Source of the DNA: Halictus rubicundus | Taxonomy: Eukaryota > Arthropoda > Insecta > Hymenoptera > Halictidae | DNA: 64,000 bases | Reading direction: 5' to 3' | NCBI RefSeq assembly: GCF_050948215.1 | Contig: NC_135156.1 | Location: 2,356,001-2,420,000 of the forward strand | Shown: piece by piece, positions 33,883 through 44,706 of the stretch | How positions within the stretch are numbered: position 1 is the stretch's first letter | Layout of the letters: each line of letters starts with the position of its first letter | Notes under the pieces: generated by a model | The model's database searches: none | The model's input: the letters and a program-made list of their open reading frames with translations, nothing else | Told to the model about the DNA's origin: nothing | Program-made: the position numbers and the translations under genes

Positions 33883-34269
33883 ATGAAGCCTAATTTATAG
33901 CTTCCAAAAAAATACAATGAACTTAGTGTCGTTACTGAATGACGACATTAGTGGCGTTTACGTATTTCACCTATAGGCGTTGTCCTCTTTTAGAATTCAT
34001 TTTAGAAATCTCCCTATTCTGTCTTATTGGCTGAGGTTCAACTTTCAATATTTCGGAGGAGGGAATTTTTACTCCCACGAATTTTCTTTATTCATGCGAC
34101 TTCGTAGTGAAGTCAGTTGCGAACTAGAGTCACAAGTCGGAGCAAATCGAATTTACCATAGTTAACCTCTGTTTTTATATTATATACCGTTCTTCGTACT
34201 GTTTTATTGTACGGTTATCTGGAAGCCCGATTATTCTTTCTCTTTTATTTATCACCTCTATTTGTGGCG

Positions 34270-34607
34270 ATAAATCATTCATTTTTCATCATTCATTACA
34301 CAAGTAAATATCATCGGAATTATATCATATTTGATATCACTTTCATTAGAAAAATGTCACGAATATGTTGATGAAAGTCCTATAAAAAATAATGGAAAAT
34401 AAAGAAGTTTACTTATTGGATTAGTAGTGGTCTCCTGGTCTCACACCGATACACCTGACACGTATTATGTTTACACTCCTCGGCGACCATGGCGTTTAGA
34501 ACTTGACTGTCCTTTTCTACATTCGGCGTGAGTCAAAGAATAGTATCTCCTGACCGATACATGCCCCTGATACACCCGTTTTTTAGACATATATCGAGTA
34601 AACACTG
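34270..34607 (-). repeat. MITE family C, truncated copy
   Basis: It contains tcatcggaattatatcatatt, ggattagtagtggtc and cctcggcgacca in family order and ends tatcgagtaaacactg with TA following (34608-34609). That terminus corresponds to the cagtg...ctcg end of 3076-4019. The other half is missing. Confidence 0.6.
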
Positions 34608-35054
34608 TATTATGTTGTAACTTATAACGAAGACTTGATACTCGTTTATTCATTTCTTTTCTAATTTCATTCGAAATATAAAATATGCAAAATTAAATAG
34701 TGAGCAAATTTTGTTTACACTAATTTCTGTCTCAGATTTCAGGTGATTAACAGAACGCCAAATTTAATAATTCTTGAAACTTCTTGCACAAATGTAAATC
34801 GATGTAAAATTATCCAATCTTATAATTAGAATTAAACAACCGGAATTAATCATTTCTAGAGGTTCTTGTTATTTGCAGAAAACTGCTTTAATGATATAAT
34901 ATAATATTTTAGTAATATTTCGCAGATAACTACGAAATAGTATATTGAATATTTTAGTTAGTTTGTAAAAAGAATTTTTTCTAAGCACACGTACAAAAAC
35001 ATTCTTATTTTGTCGAAGTCAGCTCCCAAGTTTTTAAATGCCACTGAACATACA

Positions 35055-35165
35055 GTGGATGAAAATAGTATGAGCACGCTCAACTTTTTTTGCAATAACG
35101 TAGGTTACACAATGTGAGTTTTGTAATACTTTATTATACACGGGAATGTAACACCGGTTTAGAAA
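35055..35165 (+). mobile_element. Tc1-like single end
   Basis: TA followed by cagtggatgaaaatagta at 35055 has the form of a Tc1-type terminus. No inverted partner or transposase follows within a few kilobases, so this is an orphan end or coincidence. Confidence 0.3.
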
Positions 35166-35735
35166 CATTAAGGATTTAATATGAAAAATAATTTACAAAA
35201 AATGAATACTTGTGATCAAAAAAGGGTCGACGCTACTGAGTTGTGTAGTAACAGCGTTTGGCGAACTTGAGGCCTTTTGTATTCCGTTCTATACTCCATT
35301 AGTGTGTTTTCCTATACACGCGTCTGTGTCTAGGCGTGTGCGTCCAAACGCATTTTTATGGTGGTCGTAGGTCCCTCTTCTTTCCTCTTGTGTTCTTTAG
35401 TACGTCGTTGACTATCGAACGAAGAGTTTGTATGTAAAAAAAGGAGAATCAGTTCGAAGTGAAAAATGAATCGAAAATGACTTGTGTTACTACTTAAAGA
35501 AGTAGAGGATGACAAGATTCTTCTAAGAATGTTGATGAAATAATGGGGCATGTAAATGGAAACACCTAAGTATCTCGGTTATTATTAGTCGTACAAAAAA
35601 TCTCTACAGAATAAAGTTGTACTGTTTCAAGGGGCGAATTTGATGATGATAAAAATTTTTTCTCAAGGTTATTTTTTTACAAGATTTCAAGGTCATCGAT
35701 ATTTTTTAAAATGGAATCATATATTTTTTTGTTCA

Positions 35736-35826
35736 TATTCTTTTAAGGACTCAACTTTTTAAGGACCGGCCATTTTGACCGTGAACGGTAGGAATAGGTA
35801 TACAAGAAGTGTCGGTAGGTTTAGTG
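35736..35826 (-). repeat. piggyBac-type MITE P5, one end
   Basis: The inverted end cactaaacctaccgac finishes at 35826 and is followed by TTAA at 35827-35830. Upstream, cggccattttgaccgtga resembles the subterminal gtcaaaatga of P3 and P4. The opposite end is not found. Confidence 0.5.
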
Positions 35827-36255
35827 TTAAACAATTAATAAACCATATGCATTTCACATTTTTCTTTACCATTTATGATATGTCCTTTAAAATTTTCACC
35901 TAAAACCAGGTTTTTTACACAGAGAAAGAATCATAGAGGGCGGTCAGATTTTTCCAAAATTTGTCTAGAAAATTGTTTCCACATTTTTAATATTTTTGAT
36001 AAACTATTTAAAAAATAATAAATAAAGTAAATAAAAAATAAACCTCCATTCAGATGTCTCAAAGCGTAGGTATAAATGGAAACGTGCGCGTCGAGCGTCT
36101 ACAGTAAATCGACCGACGCACGTGTTTGAGCCCGGACGATACCAAATCGCATCGTACCAACGCAAACTTGTGCGTCCAGACGAACAGCAGGGAGTTACGA
36201 CGAACGGAGTTTGGATCGCAAAACACTGCGTCCAGACGAACCTAGGAAAACCCAC

Positions 36256-36455
36256 CTTATAACTTGTCTCCCCACTCTACCTTCCCTTTCTGCAACGTTA
36301 TTCCCCCATGCTTCTGTCACGGCCCGGTCACGTGACGCGTTTCATCCCTGTCTCGCATATGCCACAATGTCACGTGACTAATCCGGTACTGGCAGACGGA
36401 GGGTAACTTTTTCCCCACGATTCGACTTAATTCCTTCGATCTGGCGACTCTGCAT
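36256..36455 (+). repeat. LTR-like block, copy 1
   Basis: It runs from tgtctccccactctacc to gatctggcgactctgca. The same ordered landmarks (ccactctacc, cggtcacgtgac, gtcacgtgactaat, ctggcgac) occur at 51879-52065 and 53446-53650 on the minus strand. TG...CA borders followed by sequence that varies between copies resemble an LTR with an adjacent primer-binding region (tggcgact...), but no paired LTR or target duplication was confirmed. Confidence 0.5.
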
Positions 36456-36471
36456 AGATCCAACTCCTTAA

Positions 36472-36796
36472 CCCCTTGCACTACTTTCACAAGTCTGACT
36501 CGTGATGAAAATTTTGTGCCAAGCTTGAATATCACGAGTGAGACTCGTTTTACACTTCCATTGTCAAACATGAATATCACGGGTCAGACTCGTGGTCTTA
36601 ATCTCGAGCCAAGTATGATTATCTCGAATGGGATTCTGTGTCTCCAAACGGGCCACGTGCGGGGCTATGTAACTCAGTCGTAAGGTGTCGTGTTTCAAAT
36701 TACGCCACTTGAGCTCCGTCGCTCGGCTCCGTCCGCGATCTTTCCGGCTGCCAAGTTTGGCACGGCTTTTTCACAGTTTCGGCGTAGTGCAAGAGG
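36472..36796. mobile_element. piggyBac-type MITE P6 (TTAA TSD)
   Basis: A 325-bp element flanked by TTAA at 36468-36471 and 36797-36800. The ends are ccccttgcactac and, inverted, cctcttgcactac. The interior repeats cacgagtgagactcgt-like palindromic motifs (acgagtcagact several times between 36495 and 36600). It inserted just downstream of the LTR-like block. Non-coding. Confidence 0.85.
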
Positions 36797-37654
36797 TTAA
36801 AGTGAGATTTTTAGATGACGCATCAATTTTCCAATAATCGTTCCATTTTGCAATCATTTTATTAGTTCAAATATTTTTGAAATCTCTATGCGAGGTTAGA
36901 GCATTTTGAAGTGTTCGGAACATTCAAAATGGCATATCACGCTGTCAGATTCAATATTCAGAACTGTGTGTTCCACTGGTGGCGCATTCTTCGTGCATGA
37001 TAAGAAAAATTAAATATGACATGATATACACGCAGTATTGTATCATTAATGTAATATCTAGGCCCTTGGTAGTATTCCAAATTTTTAGTAACAGCGTCTA
37101 CAACGCATATTACACGCGCGCTATCTACGATCGTACACTGCTGCTGGCCGAAGCGAAAGAAGTTTCTCCGGAACCCTATTTCCATTCAGTTTCCCCATCT
37201 CAAGGAGAGATATACCGTCACTTTCCCCGCGAGTAAATAAACGAGGGAAAAAGGAAAAAGCAGAAATTGGAGTGCCCATGAGATATAGAGATTGTTGATT
37301 CTTATCAGGAAGAGCACTAAATCTATTCTACTATCTGCCGCCATAAACAGCGATTAATACCTTCAACTTGTGAGAGTATTTCCAGTGATTTATTATCTGT
37401 GCCCGTTAAACTTTATTTCATCTCATTTTCTGCTTCGAGCAGATTTAAAACTTTCGATCAATTCTGCTCGGGTTTGTATTCTATCATTTGATTAACTCCG
37501 TCTACATTTTCTCTGTCAGCATTAATTCGCGTAAGCGTCTTGCGAGTGTGCATCAGTGAATTAAATTTCTCGGATATAAATACGCCTAGCAATAAACGTT
37601 CGGCTGCGGATTTTAAAAGCGATGCGCGGACGATTGTTCCACCCAATATTGTAA

Positions 37655-38400
37655 ATCTTGGGCCCGGTTAGACCACGGACGCGTCCATTCCCGATACCGC
37701 CGATTTTTACTGCCTGCCAAATTAATATTGTGCAGTCCTTTCAATGGTCGAGTGATTGAACTAGTTAAGGAAGCGCGTTTCGTCCAAGACCTGCCAGAGG
37801 AGATAAGGCCCTGCCTTAGACACGTCGGATCTCGTCTGGTGTGATCTGTTTGTACGAACGTTTGCGACTAGACTTTCGCGTTGAATCTCGGATGGTGCAA
37901 TCCGTTTGTGCGAACGTTTGCGACTAGACTGAGAACTGTTGAGTATCACGATTTTTTAGAGTAAACTCAACGGTGTGAAATCGACTTCCACTTCTGCAGT
38001 CATGAGCTCGTGAGGCTCCTCTATGTATCGAGAGGGCGGTCCTCATGGAAGAGGAAATGCATTGATTGGTTCTGCCGAATGCTGCATTACCCAATCAGCG
38101 CATCCTTGATGATTTGTCATCCTGTTTAGGTGAACTAAATTGGCCTTGCCCTGGAGAGCGTAAGTTGATACCGGTCTCTCAACAATGCTGACCCTCGACA
38201 CTTCAGAATCATACCTTTCGGTTTGGGTGATCCTTCGTAAGGACTTAATTTCTGACGTCTCGTAACTTTAGAAATCATAACAAACGAAAGGCAGGAGATG
38301 GCTCGAACGGTCGCCACATGTTGCACCGTACCTAATCGTTGAAGGTGATCACTTAGTCACGAACGTATCATAAATAACGTCCGAAGGCAAACCCAGCTTG
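37655..38400 (+). repeat. Retrotransposon-like leader, copy 1
   Basis: It shares with 50745-51870 (minus strand) the landmarks gacgcgtccattcccgata, ggaagcgcgtttcgtcc, ccaatcag, ggccttgccctggagagcg, gagaccgg-type and ggtgatcacttagt, in the same order. An internal unit of about 57 bp (gtgcgaacgtttgcgact) is duplicated at 37831-37930. It is non-coding throughout, which would suit the leader of a non-autonomous LTR element. The function is inferred only. Confidence 0.55.
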
Positions 38401-38854
38401 TACGGTTCTTTTGCAACGGAACAATAAGAATAGCACAATTTTAAATGTATTTCCTGTTCGTCGATCGGAGAGCTGTATCGTCGCACGCGTATAAAAATGG
38501 AGTTCCAGCTAACGAAAGCTGTCTGTCAGAGTGCACGTAAAGGACTTATCAAATATGGAAGTTCGATTGTTCGAGTAGTATCGGGTTCGACAGCGTAGCT
38601 CTAGGAGTTCCAATGTGATGTTACGCTGTAAAATTTTTATGAACCACCTGTGGAACGATTTCTTCCAGATACGTGAAAAAATCATTTTACTTGGAAAATA
38701 CTGTTCTCGTAGAAATATCCTCCGACCATACAGGCTGATTCAGCTAACCGTGCCACTTAAATAACTTGTAAACTATTTGGTATATGAAAAAATGGTTGAA
38801 ACGACACTTGTATGGTTTCAAGAGTAGCATAGAATGTAATAATTGGTTTATTTC

Positions 38855-40158
38855 TGTTGAGGATATGATAGGAATGGTGTTGTTCTTATCATAAAGCACA
38901 GCGTTAGTGAATAAAGAAACTTTAATATAAAAACTTGGAACTGTGAACTTATTACATATATGCCAGGTATGTCCTGCCTAAACCGACTCTTTTGTCGAAC
39001 TGACTCTGGGCGGACGTGCAACTAACGTCTTCCCCACTCTCGTCTCGTGCCGATCGTCATTTTAACTTCCGATCGTCATTTCGACTTATGACGCACACTC
39101 CGTTAGGCTTCTTCAAGTTGTTACATTGTAACAGCCAAAGCGACGCCGCGCCGACGCACAGTGGGCCAAAAGCGCCAACACGTGGCCAAAATAGGAAGGA
39201 GTACTTCAATTTAGTTCAAAATTGATACTCATAGGTTTCTCGGGTCGCTGATTATAAATCTGATGTCAAAATTACAAAAAAAAAACAAAATGGCGGATTC
39301 AATATGGCGGATGCGTAAAAAAAAAAGATTGGACTTTCCTGAAAGTTAGTATTCCCATGTTTTTAGGGCCGGCGAATATGAATCTGATGTCAAAATTACA
39401 AAAAACAAAAATAAAATTTTTTTTTGAACAATAAAAAAATTATTGTTAAAAAAGAAATTGTTGTATCAGAAAACTCTATAAGTGGAACCATACAATGCTT
39501 ATTTAACAAAATTTTTATAACTTCTAAATTTCTCGAGAAAACATGCTTGTAACTAGTACTATGACTACCTCTGCGTCACAAAAATGAATCGCATTACGAA
39601 AGGGGCAGTTTTGGGCAGCTACTTTTTCAAAATAATGTTAAATAATAGTATCTACTACAAGACTTGACAAGAATCTCCGTGGAATATTGTGGAATATACA
39701 ACTTTTAGTATACATTTGTAAAATCTGTGCACTAAGTTTTATCGTTCACTTCATACATTCCAAACGTTAATTAATATAAATCCAATGTTATTATTATGTA
39801 TAGTATTTACTTCCAGGAACAGCATCCATCGTACACGCACAAAAAAAATTCAATTTCCGTAAAATTGTAAGTGTGTCACCTTTTTTTTCACAACGTAGTT
39901 CACTGCACGAAAACTGTGAGACGACTGTATGGGATATTTGTACTCCCACCATTTAGCAGGTATAGGTAGTAAGACTTTTTTACCTTCGGCTTCTTATACA
40001 ATCATTACCTGAGAATCCAATACGGCAAGAGCCATACCCCTAACGCGAAATTCATTTTTTGCATTTTGGCCACGTTTTGGCGCTTTTGGCCCACTGTGCG
40101 ACGCCCCGACATTGCCGGATGTGAGTTTTACTTACAATCTGACTACTTTATTTCAACA
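38855..40158 (+). mobile_element. Solo LTR S1, 5-bp TSD, carrying a Transib-like insertion
   Basis: It starts TGTTGA at 38855 and ends TCAACA at 40158, flanked by perfect ATTTC duplications (38850-38854, 40159-40163). Without the nested element and its duplicated CGACG the LTR is about 357 bp and matches the solo LTR S2 (56585-56993) along its length. TGTTGA/TCAACA borders and 5-bp duplication are typical of insect Copia LTRs. No internal retrotransposon sequence is adjacent, so it arose by LTR-LTR recombination. Confidence 0.92.
39157..40098. mobile_element. Transib-like non-autonomous element in the LTR (CGACG TSD)
   Basis: A 942-bp element. Both ends read CACAGTGGGCCAAAAGCGCC inward, and CGACG lies immediately outside each (39152-39156, 40099-40103). 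The similarity of the ends continues through acgtggccaaaat, giving a terminal repeat of about 35 bp. The interior is AT-rich, with a repeated unit around gaatctgatgtcaaaatta (39259, 39382), and lacks a transposase. The sister LTR at 56585 retains the empty site (gcctacgcccc), proving insertion. The heptamer is identical to the V(D)J signal heptamer. Confidence 0.85.
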
Positions 40159-40163
40159 ATTTC

Positions 40164-43080
40164 GATTTTTCTCTTTTACCGAGATATAAAAGCCACTTCG
40201 AGATCATTTATTGTACAGGGTACATTTTATCTTATGGTTGAAGAGAGAATTGAACCCTGTATAGAAACTATAAAGGTATATGGGATGAAAGCCTACTAGT
40301 TACCGAGATGTTTTCTTTATAAATGATTTTTAACGCAAATAATAAGTGCGATTAATTCACATTGAAGTGTTTCTCAAGATATTTCATAAATAAATAACTT
40401 TGGAAGAGCACTGCCTTCTGCACGCTTAACTGTTGCGGTAATAATTTCAAATTGAATGTCCAACAATTAGAAAAGAAGATATCATGTTAAAAATCGGTGA
40501 AGGACATTGTCATCATACGTTGCACGGATTTAACATTCGAAACTTTTTTGTTATTCTTTGAAGAATTGGCAAAGGAATTACAGTCAACTCAGGAATCACC
40601 CTTTTCTTTTCCCGACATCCTTTTTGGTACACTCTGTAGAATTCGCTTTTGCAGAATAACGTTGACGACCGTAGAATTAATCGCACGGCGGATTGCCAAT
40701 ATTATTGCTTTTTCTTAATTTTAAAAGATGTTCCAAAGATAAGGAAGCTTATGTCAACAACAGAGGCAATAATTAATCAGCTTATAATTTTCCTACCTTT
40801 ATGCCCATTAAGCTGAAGCATAATGTTCAAACATTGATTTGCTTTTTGTATTCACCAGAAAAGTTCAATTATTTTGCTCGCAGTAGATACAAGTGGCCGA
40901 AAACTTTTAAATGGTAATGTACACAGCAAGTTTTCCGGTTTCGTTTTTCACTAGACAACACAAAGAAAAGCCGTTCTGCACCGTCCAGATAAATTGACGC
41001 TCGATTTAACAATCCGGACTACTCCTTGGAGCAAACAAACTTAATTATCCCGCGGTTTCGTCTGCGTTTAGGTTGAGGTTCGAATTTTGTGGCCGTGAAG
41101 AATGATACGAGTGGCTGGCCAACCACCGACACTCTTTGCGCGACGCCTGTTAATTAGAAAACTTTCATTTCAGCCGGCTTAATTGAGCGTGACGCACTCC
41201 CCGCAAATGCTGTTTAGAACTGTCCTCTCACCCTTCTTTTTAGAAGTCCTTTCTCCTCTTATTTCTAGGATTGCCCTTATCCCTTCTCCTACTTATGCTT
41301 GACAATCGAGATAGAGTTTCCTCCTCTGAGAAACAAGGGCTTTTCTCATAATCTACGTTTTTCCCTGCAATTGTAAGTAAAACAGGAAAAAGATAATAAA
41401 AGAAAAATTCAATTTCAGCTAACTTAACCCGCCGTGGACGCACTGGGTCGGTTATGTCTAGGCGAAAATTTCACGTTTGAATCCGTTCAAAGGGAAAGAA
41501 GAGAGAGGGGTGGGGGTGGGGGGCTCATTTTTCCGAATTTAATCCGTTAAATTCTTTTTTATAACAGTATTAAAGTAAAGACTTGAAGAAATATTCTGAA
41601 ATTTTTTCAGATTTTTTGAAAGGCAAAAACAGTAAAAAAATAGCCCTGGACATAAGCGACCCGGTCAGCTTACGTAAGGTGCGAAAAATAAGCGTACCCG
41701 TGGAAGGTTAAAAGTATTGTCACAAATAGGCACCTTAACAATAATGAGTAACGATCAATACATAAGTAAAGAGTATAATTATTTGCAAGAAGGAAGCAAA
41801 AGCTATGCAAAATGGATTAGAAACAACAATAATCATCAAAAACAGTTGTAAAAATAGAAGAAGCAATTGATGTTTCTCTAAAAGGAAAACCTCTAACGCT
41901 AAAAATTTACTAATTCTTAATAAAATTAGAAAGAGCAATTCACCTCTATAACCTTCAGTCTTAAGTAATTGGAAATCTTAACCGTAATGACTAAAAGTAG
42001 TTCATCCGATTTCAAACCTATAGACGAAATCAAAACGAAATTAAATAACGGGTTCATTAGATACTCTGCGCACTTGTCCCATTAGATAATCTGCGCAATT
42101 GTCTGATTAGATACTCTGCCCACCAAACTGCAAATGAAGAGCTCTAAAAATTACAATTTACCCGCGGAATTAATGCTAAAAGGCTGATTAAAGAATGGAC
42201 AGCAATATATATCCAATAGTCTACCTCAAAAGCTGCAACAACTGGTTATACAGAGAATGAGTAATTATAACCGATGTTATAATAATTTATATTATAAGGT
42301 GCATCACAAGTCGGAAATTCTATACGAGCACTGTGGAAGGCAGAAGAGAATGAAAATGTATTAGTAAGTTGATATAAAGTTTATTCGAAATACAACGGGA
42401 CGCGCCGATTCTTTCATTCGAGAGTTTACTTGAGCAGAAATACTGCTCCGGCGCGGCGCGGTGGTGGGTAATTAGCGACCACTTCGAATTTACCCGCAGT
42501 TTTCAACGAGAAAAAGCCGACTGAACTTTAACTTTCTGTGCAATCGGTTATATAGTCGATCAAAGGCTTGAAATTAATACAGGAATATTTGCGAAAGTGC
42601 GCGCATTCATTTCGAGGTAATTTAATCCCTGAAAATACAGGGAATGGCTAAACCAATTCAGAAGTGGTATTAAATATTTCAGGCGGTAAATTTGTGACCC
42701 TGTTTAGTAGGAATTCAGGAGGAACGAATACATGATTTATAGTCGTCGTTAAATTCGAAAAATGTCCCAAAGGGATTCTATTTAATTACATTTTAAAACG
42801 CATAAAATATTGCTAAACATCAGCCTGTTTTAGAAGTTAAATTAACGTTTCCGTTTATAATGTATGCAATTCTGTGAACTATATTAATGTGAATGTTGGC
42901 TGAAGAAACCGCTTAGCCATAAATTTAAAAAAAAACATTATTTTAACATTCGAGTAGGAGAGACCGGGGCAAATTGATACATTTTTCAGTTCTGCAATTT
43001 TTGTTTGAATCAGTTTCGTAAAAAAAGTATACGAAAATGTTCTTTGAATGTATTGTAAGTGAAACTTATAGAGAAATATG
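40164..43080. other. No gene seen; unique GC-richer islands
   Basis: Positions 40930-41220 and 42390-42560 contain CpG-bearing sequence of the kind found in unique insect intergenic DNA (for example ggcgcggcgcggtgg). A purine-rich run with many G lies at 41490-41525. At 42055-42120 a unit around attagatactctgc is repeated three times. Frames up to 85 codons are unremarkable. Confidence 0.45.
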
Positions 43081-43081
43081 A

Positions 43082-44706
43082 TTCTAGATTCTACACCTCT
43101 GGATCGGTGGAGATCTGTTAAAAAAATGGACCGCAAAATTGACCTTGACCTTGAAAATCAAGGTCAAACGGTCGAAAATTTTTCTCGATTGGATCGTATA
43201 GTGCTCATCGCGAGGAATAAAAGTCTCAAAGGAACCATGGGTCTCATCTCAACCGTTTACATAAAAAACGATAGTAAAGTTTCGATGATTTTTAAACATA
43301 GTTTATTTATAATGTCCTTATATTTTACAATAAAATATAAAGTTCATAATGTGCTATTGACGAAGCAGGGGGAAACTATTCTTTATCTCGCGAAATATAT
43401 CGCAATAGAGTAAGAAACAACGGAAGACCGCTTCGAGCAGCAGAAGTGCCAGATCGACGCGATTTTCAGCGACTAGATAAAATATTTAGTGATCAAGTAT
43501 TAATATTTCGTCATCTTTCTACACATAATTTTACCATACTTACTTAATTTCTTTGGTGTCTATTTCTTCGTCGAATCCATAAAACAGTACCGTTTCCTCG
43601 AATTGATCGCAACAGTCGTGCTTGTGTCCTAGCCTCGATATGGCCGCCATTTTGGTCCAGGCATTTTGTTAATCTCATTTCTAGGTTTCTTTTTAAATTT
43701 TAGCCGATGTTCGGTACTGTTCGTAGGTGTGCAAAAGCTTGTTGAATTTTATATTTTAACTATAGCACAGGTTGAAGTTCCTGACCTGATCGATAAACGA
43801 TTTCTTTTACTGCGCCCCAAAGAAAGAAGTCCAGTGGTGTCAAATCTGGGGAACGAGGAGGCAACAAATGTGGAGCAAGTCTGCGTCCTATCCATCGTGT
43901 TCCAAACATTTGATCAAAAAATTGGCGAACCGGTCGGCCATAATGAGGAGGAGGCACCATCGTGCATGAAATAGACGAAATGTTGTCTGTTGCGTGGTAT
44001 AATTTTACAAAGTTCACTCAAAAAGCGAGTTCGTAGAAATTGCAGATATGTTGCACTTCTTAATGATGTAGGTAAATAAATTGGGCCAATAATTCCTGCC
44101 CATACGTTGATTGCGAAACGTCCTTGATTATATCTTTCAATCATTGCATGGGGGTTTCTGTAAACCCAAATCCTCGCATTTTGTTAATTTAAAATGCTGC
44201 TACTCGAAAAACTGCTTTCGTTTGTGAACAACACATTTTCTGAAAAGTGTGCTTTCCGTTGCAACTTATCTAGCATCCAATGGCAATAACTTCGTCGAAC
44301 AGCATGGTCATTTCGTCGAAGTGCTTGATCGCGGCGAATTCTGTAAGGTCGACACTAAGAGATAGATCATTACAGCGGTGTTTACGTGCGATAGTAATTC
44401 GTCTGTGCCCTATTTACTTTGGAAACATGCGAATATAAACACAATGTAACAGTAAAGTTATTCTAGAACGTAAATGGAATTCTAACATCGTTTTTTTATG
44501 TGAACGGTTGACAAGAGACCCGTGGTTCCTTTGAGACTTTTATTCCTCGCGATGAGTACTATACGATCCAATCGAGAAAAAATTTTCGACCTTGATTTTC
44601 AAGGTCAAGGTCAATTTTGCGGTCCATTTTTTTAACAGATCTCCACTGATCCAGAGGTGTAAACTCCAGCTATGGTAGTCGTGACATATAATTTTTATAC
44701 ACCCTG
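43082..44706 (-). mobile_element. DD41D-like mariner-type transposon, decayed
   Basis: The inverted repeats 43082-43290 and 44490-44680 (about 190 bp, roughly 90 percent alike) share acctctggatc, ttgaccttgaccttgaaaa and aaaggaaccatgggtctc. The right outer end is caccctg at about 44706 (cagggtgtataaaaatta inverted). The left outer end is lost. The interior holds a minus-strand transposase remnant. The arms are related to the A arms at 6854, 24465, 30466, 53651 and 59150, making this the best candidate parent family. Confidence 0.8.
43762..44290 (-). pseudogene. DD41D-like transposase, truncated
   Basis: The catalytic half of a mariner-type transposase. The first acidic site reads VLFTNESSF, with Asn (codon 44220-44222) where the family has Asp. 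A TAA lies shortly after. The frame continues with NPHAMIERYNQGRF and FAINVWAGI-type core sequence. The second Asp (HDGA, codon 43959-43961) is intact. A one-base frameshift follows, then RSPDLTPLDFFLWG with the third Asp at 43829-43831, about 42 residues from the second. The N-terminal DNA-binding domain is missing. It cannot be active: first Asp lost, frameshift, stop and 5' deletion. Confidence 0.85.

Larger units (their letters stand above)
33883..36250. other. No host gene seen between repeats
   Basis: Besides the repeats listed separately, 34610-35040 and 35170-35730 are AT-rich and featureless. Positions 36040-36240 are GC-richer, with gcgtccagacgaac twice (36173, 36228), a motif similar to the gcgtccaaacg units of the fold-back element at 1989-2415. 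An 83-codon minus frame there is probably fortuitous. Confidence 0.4.
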
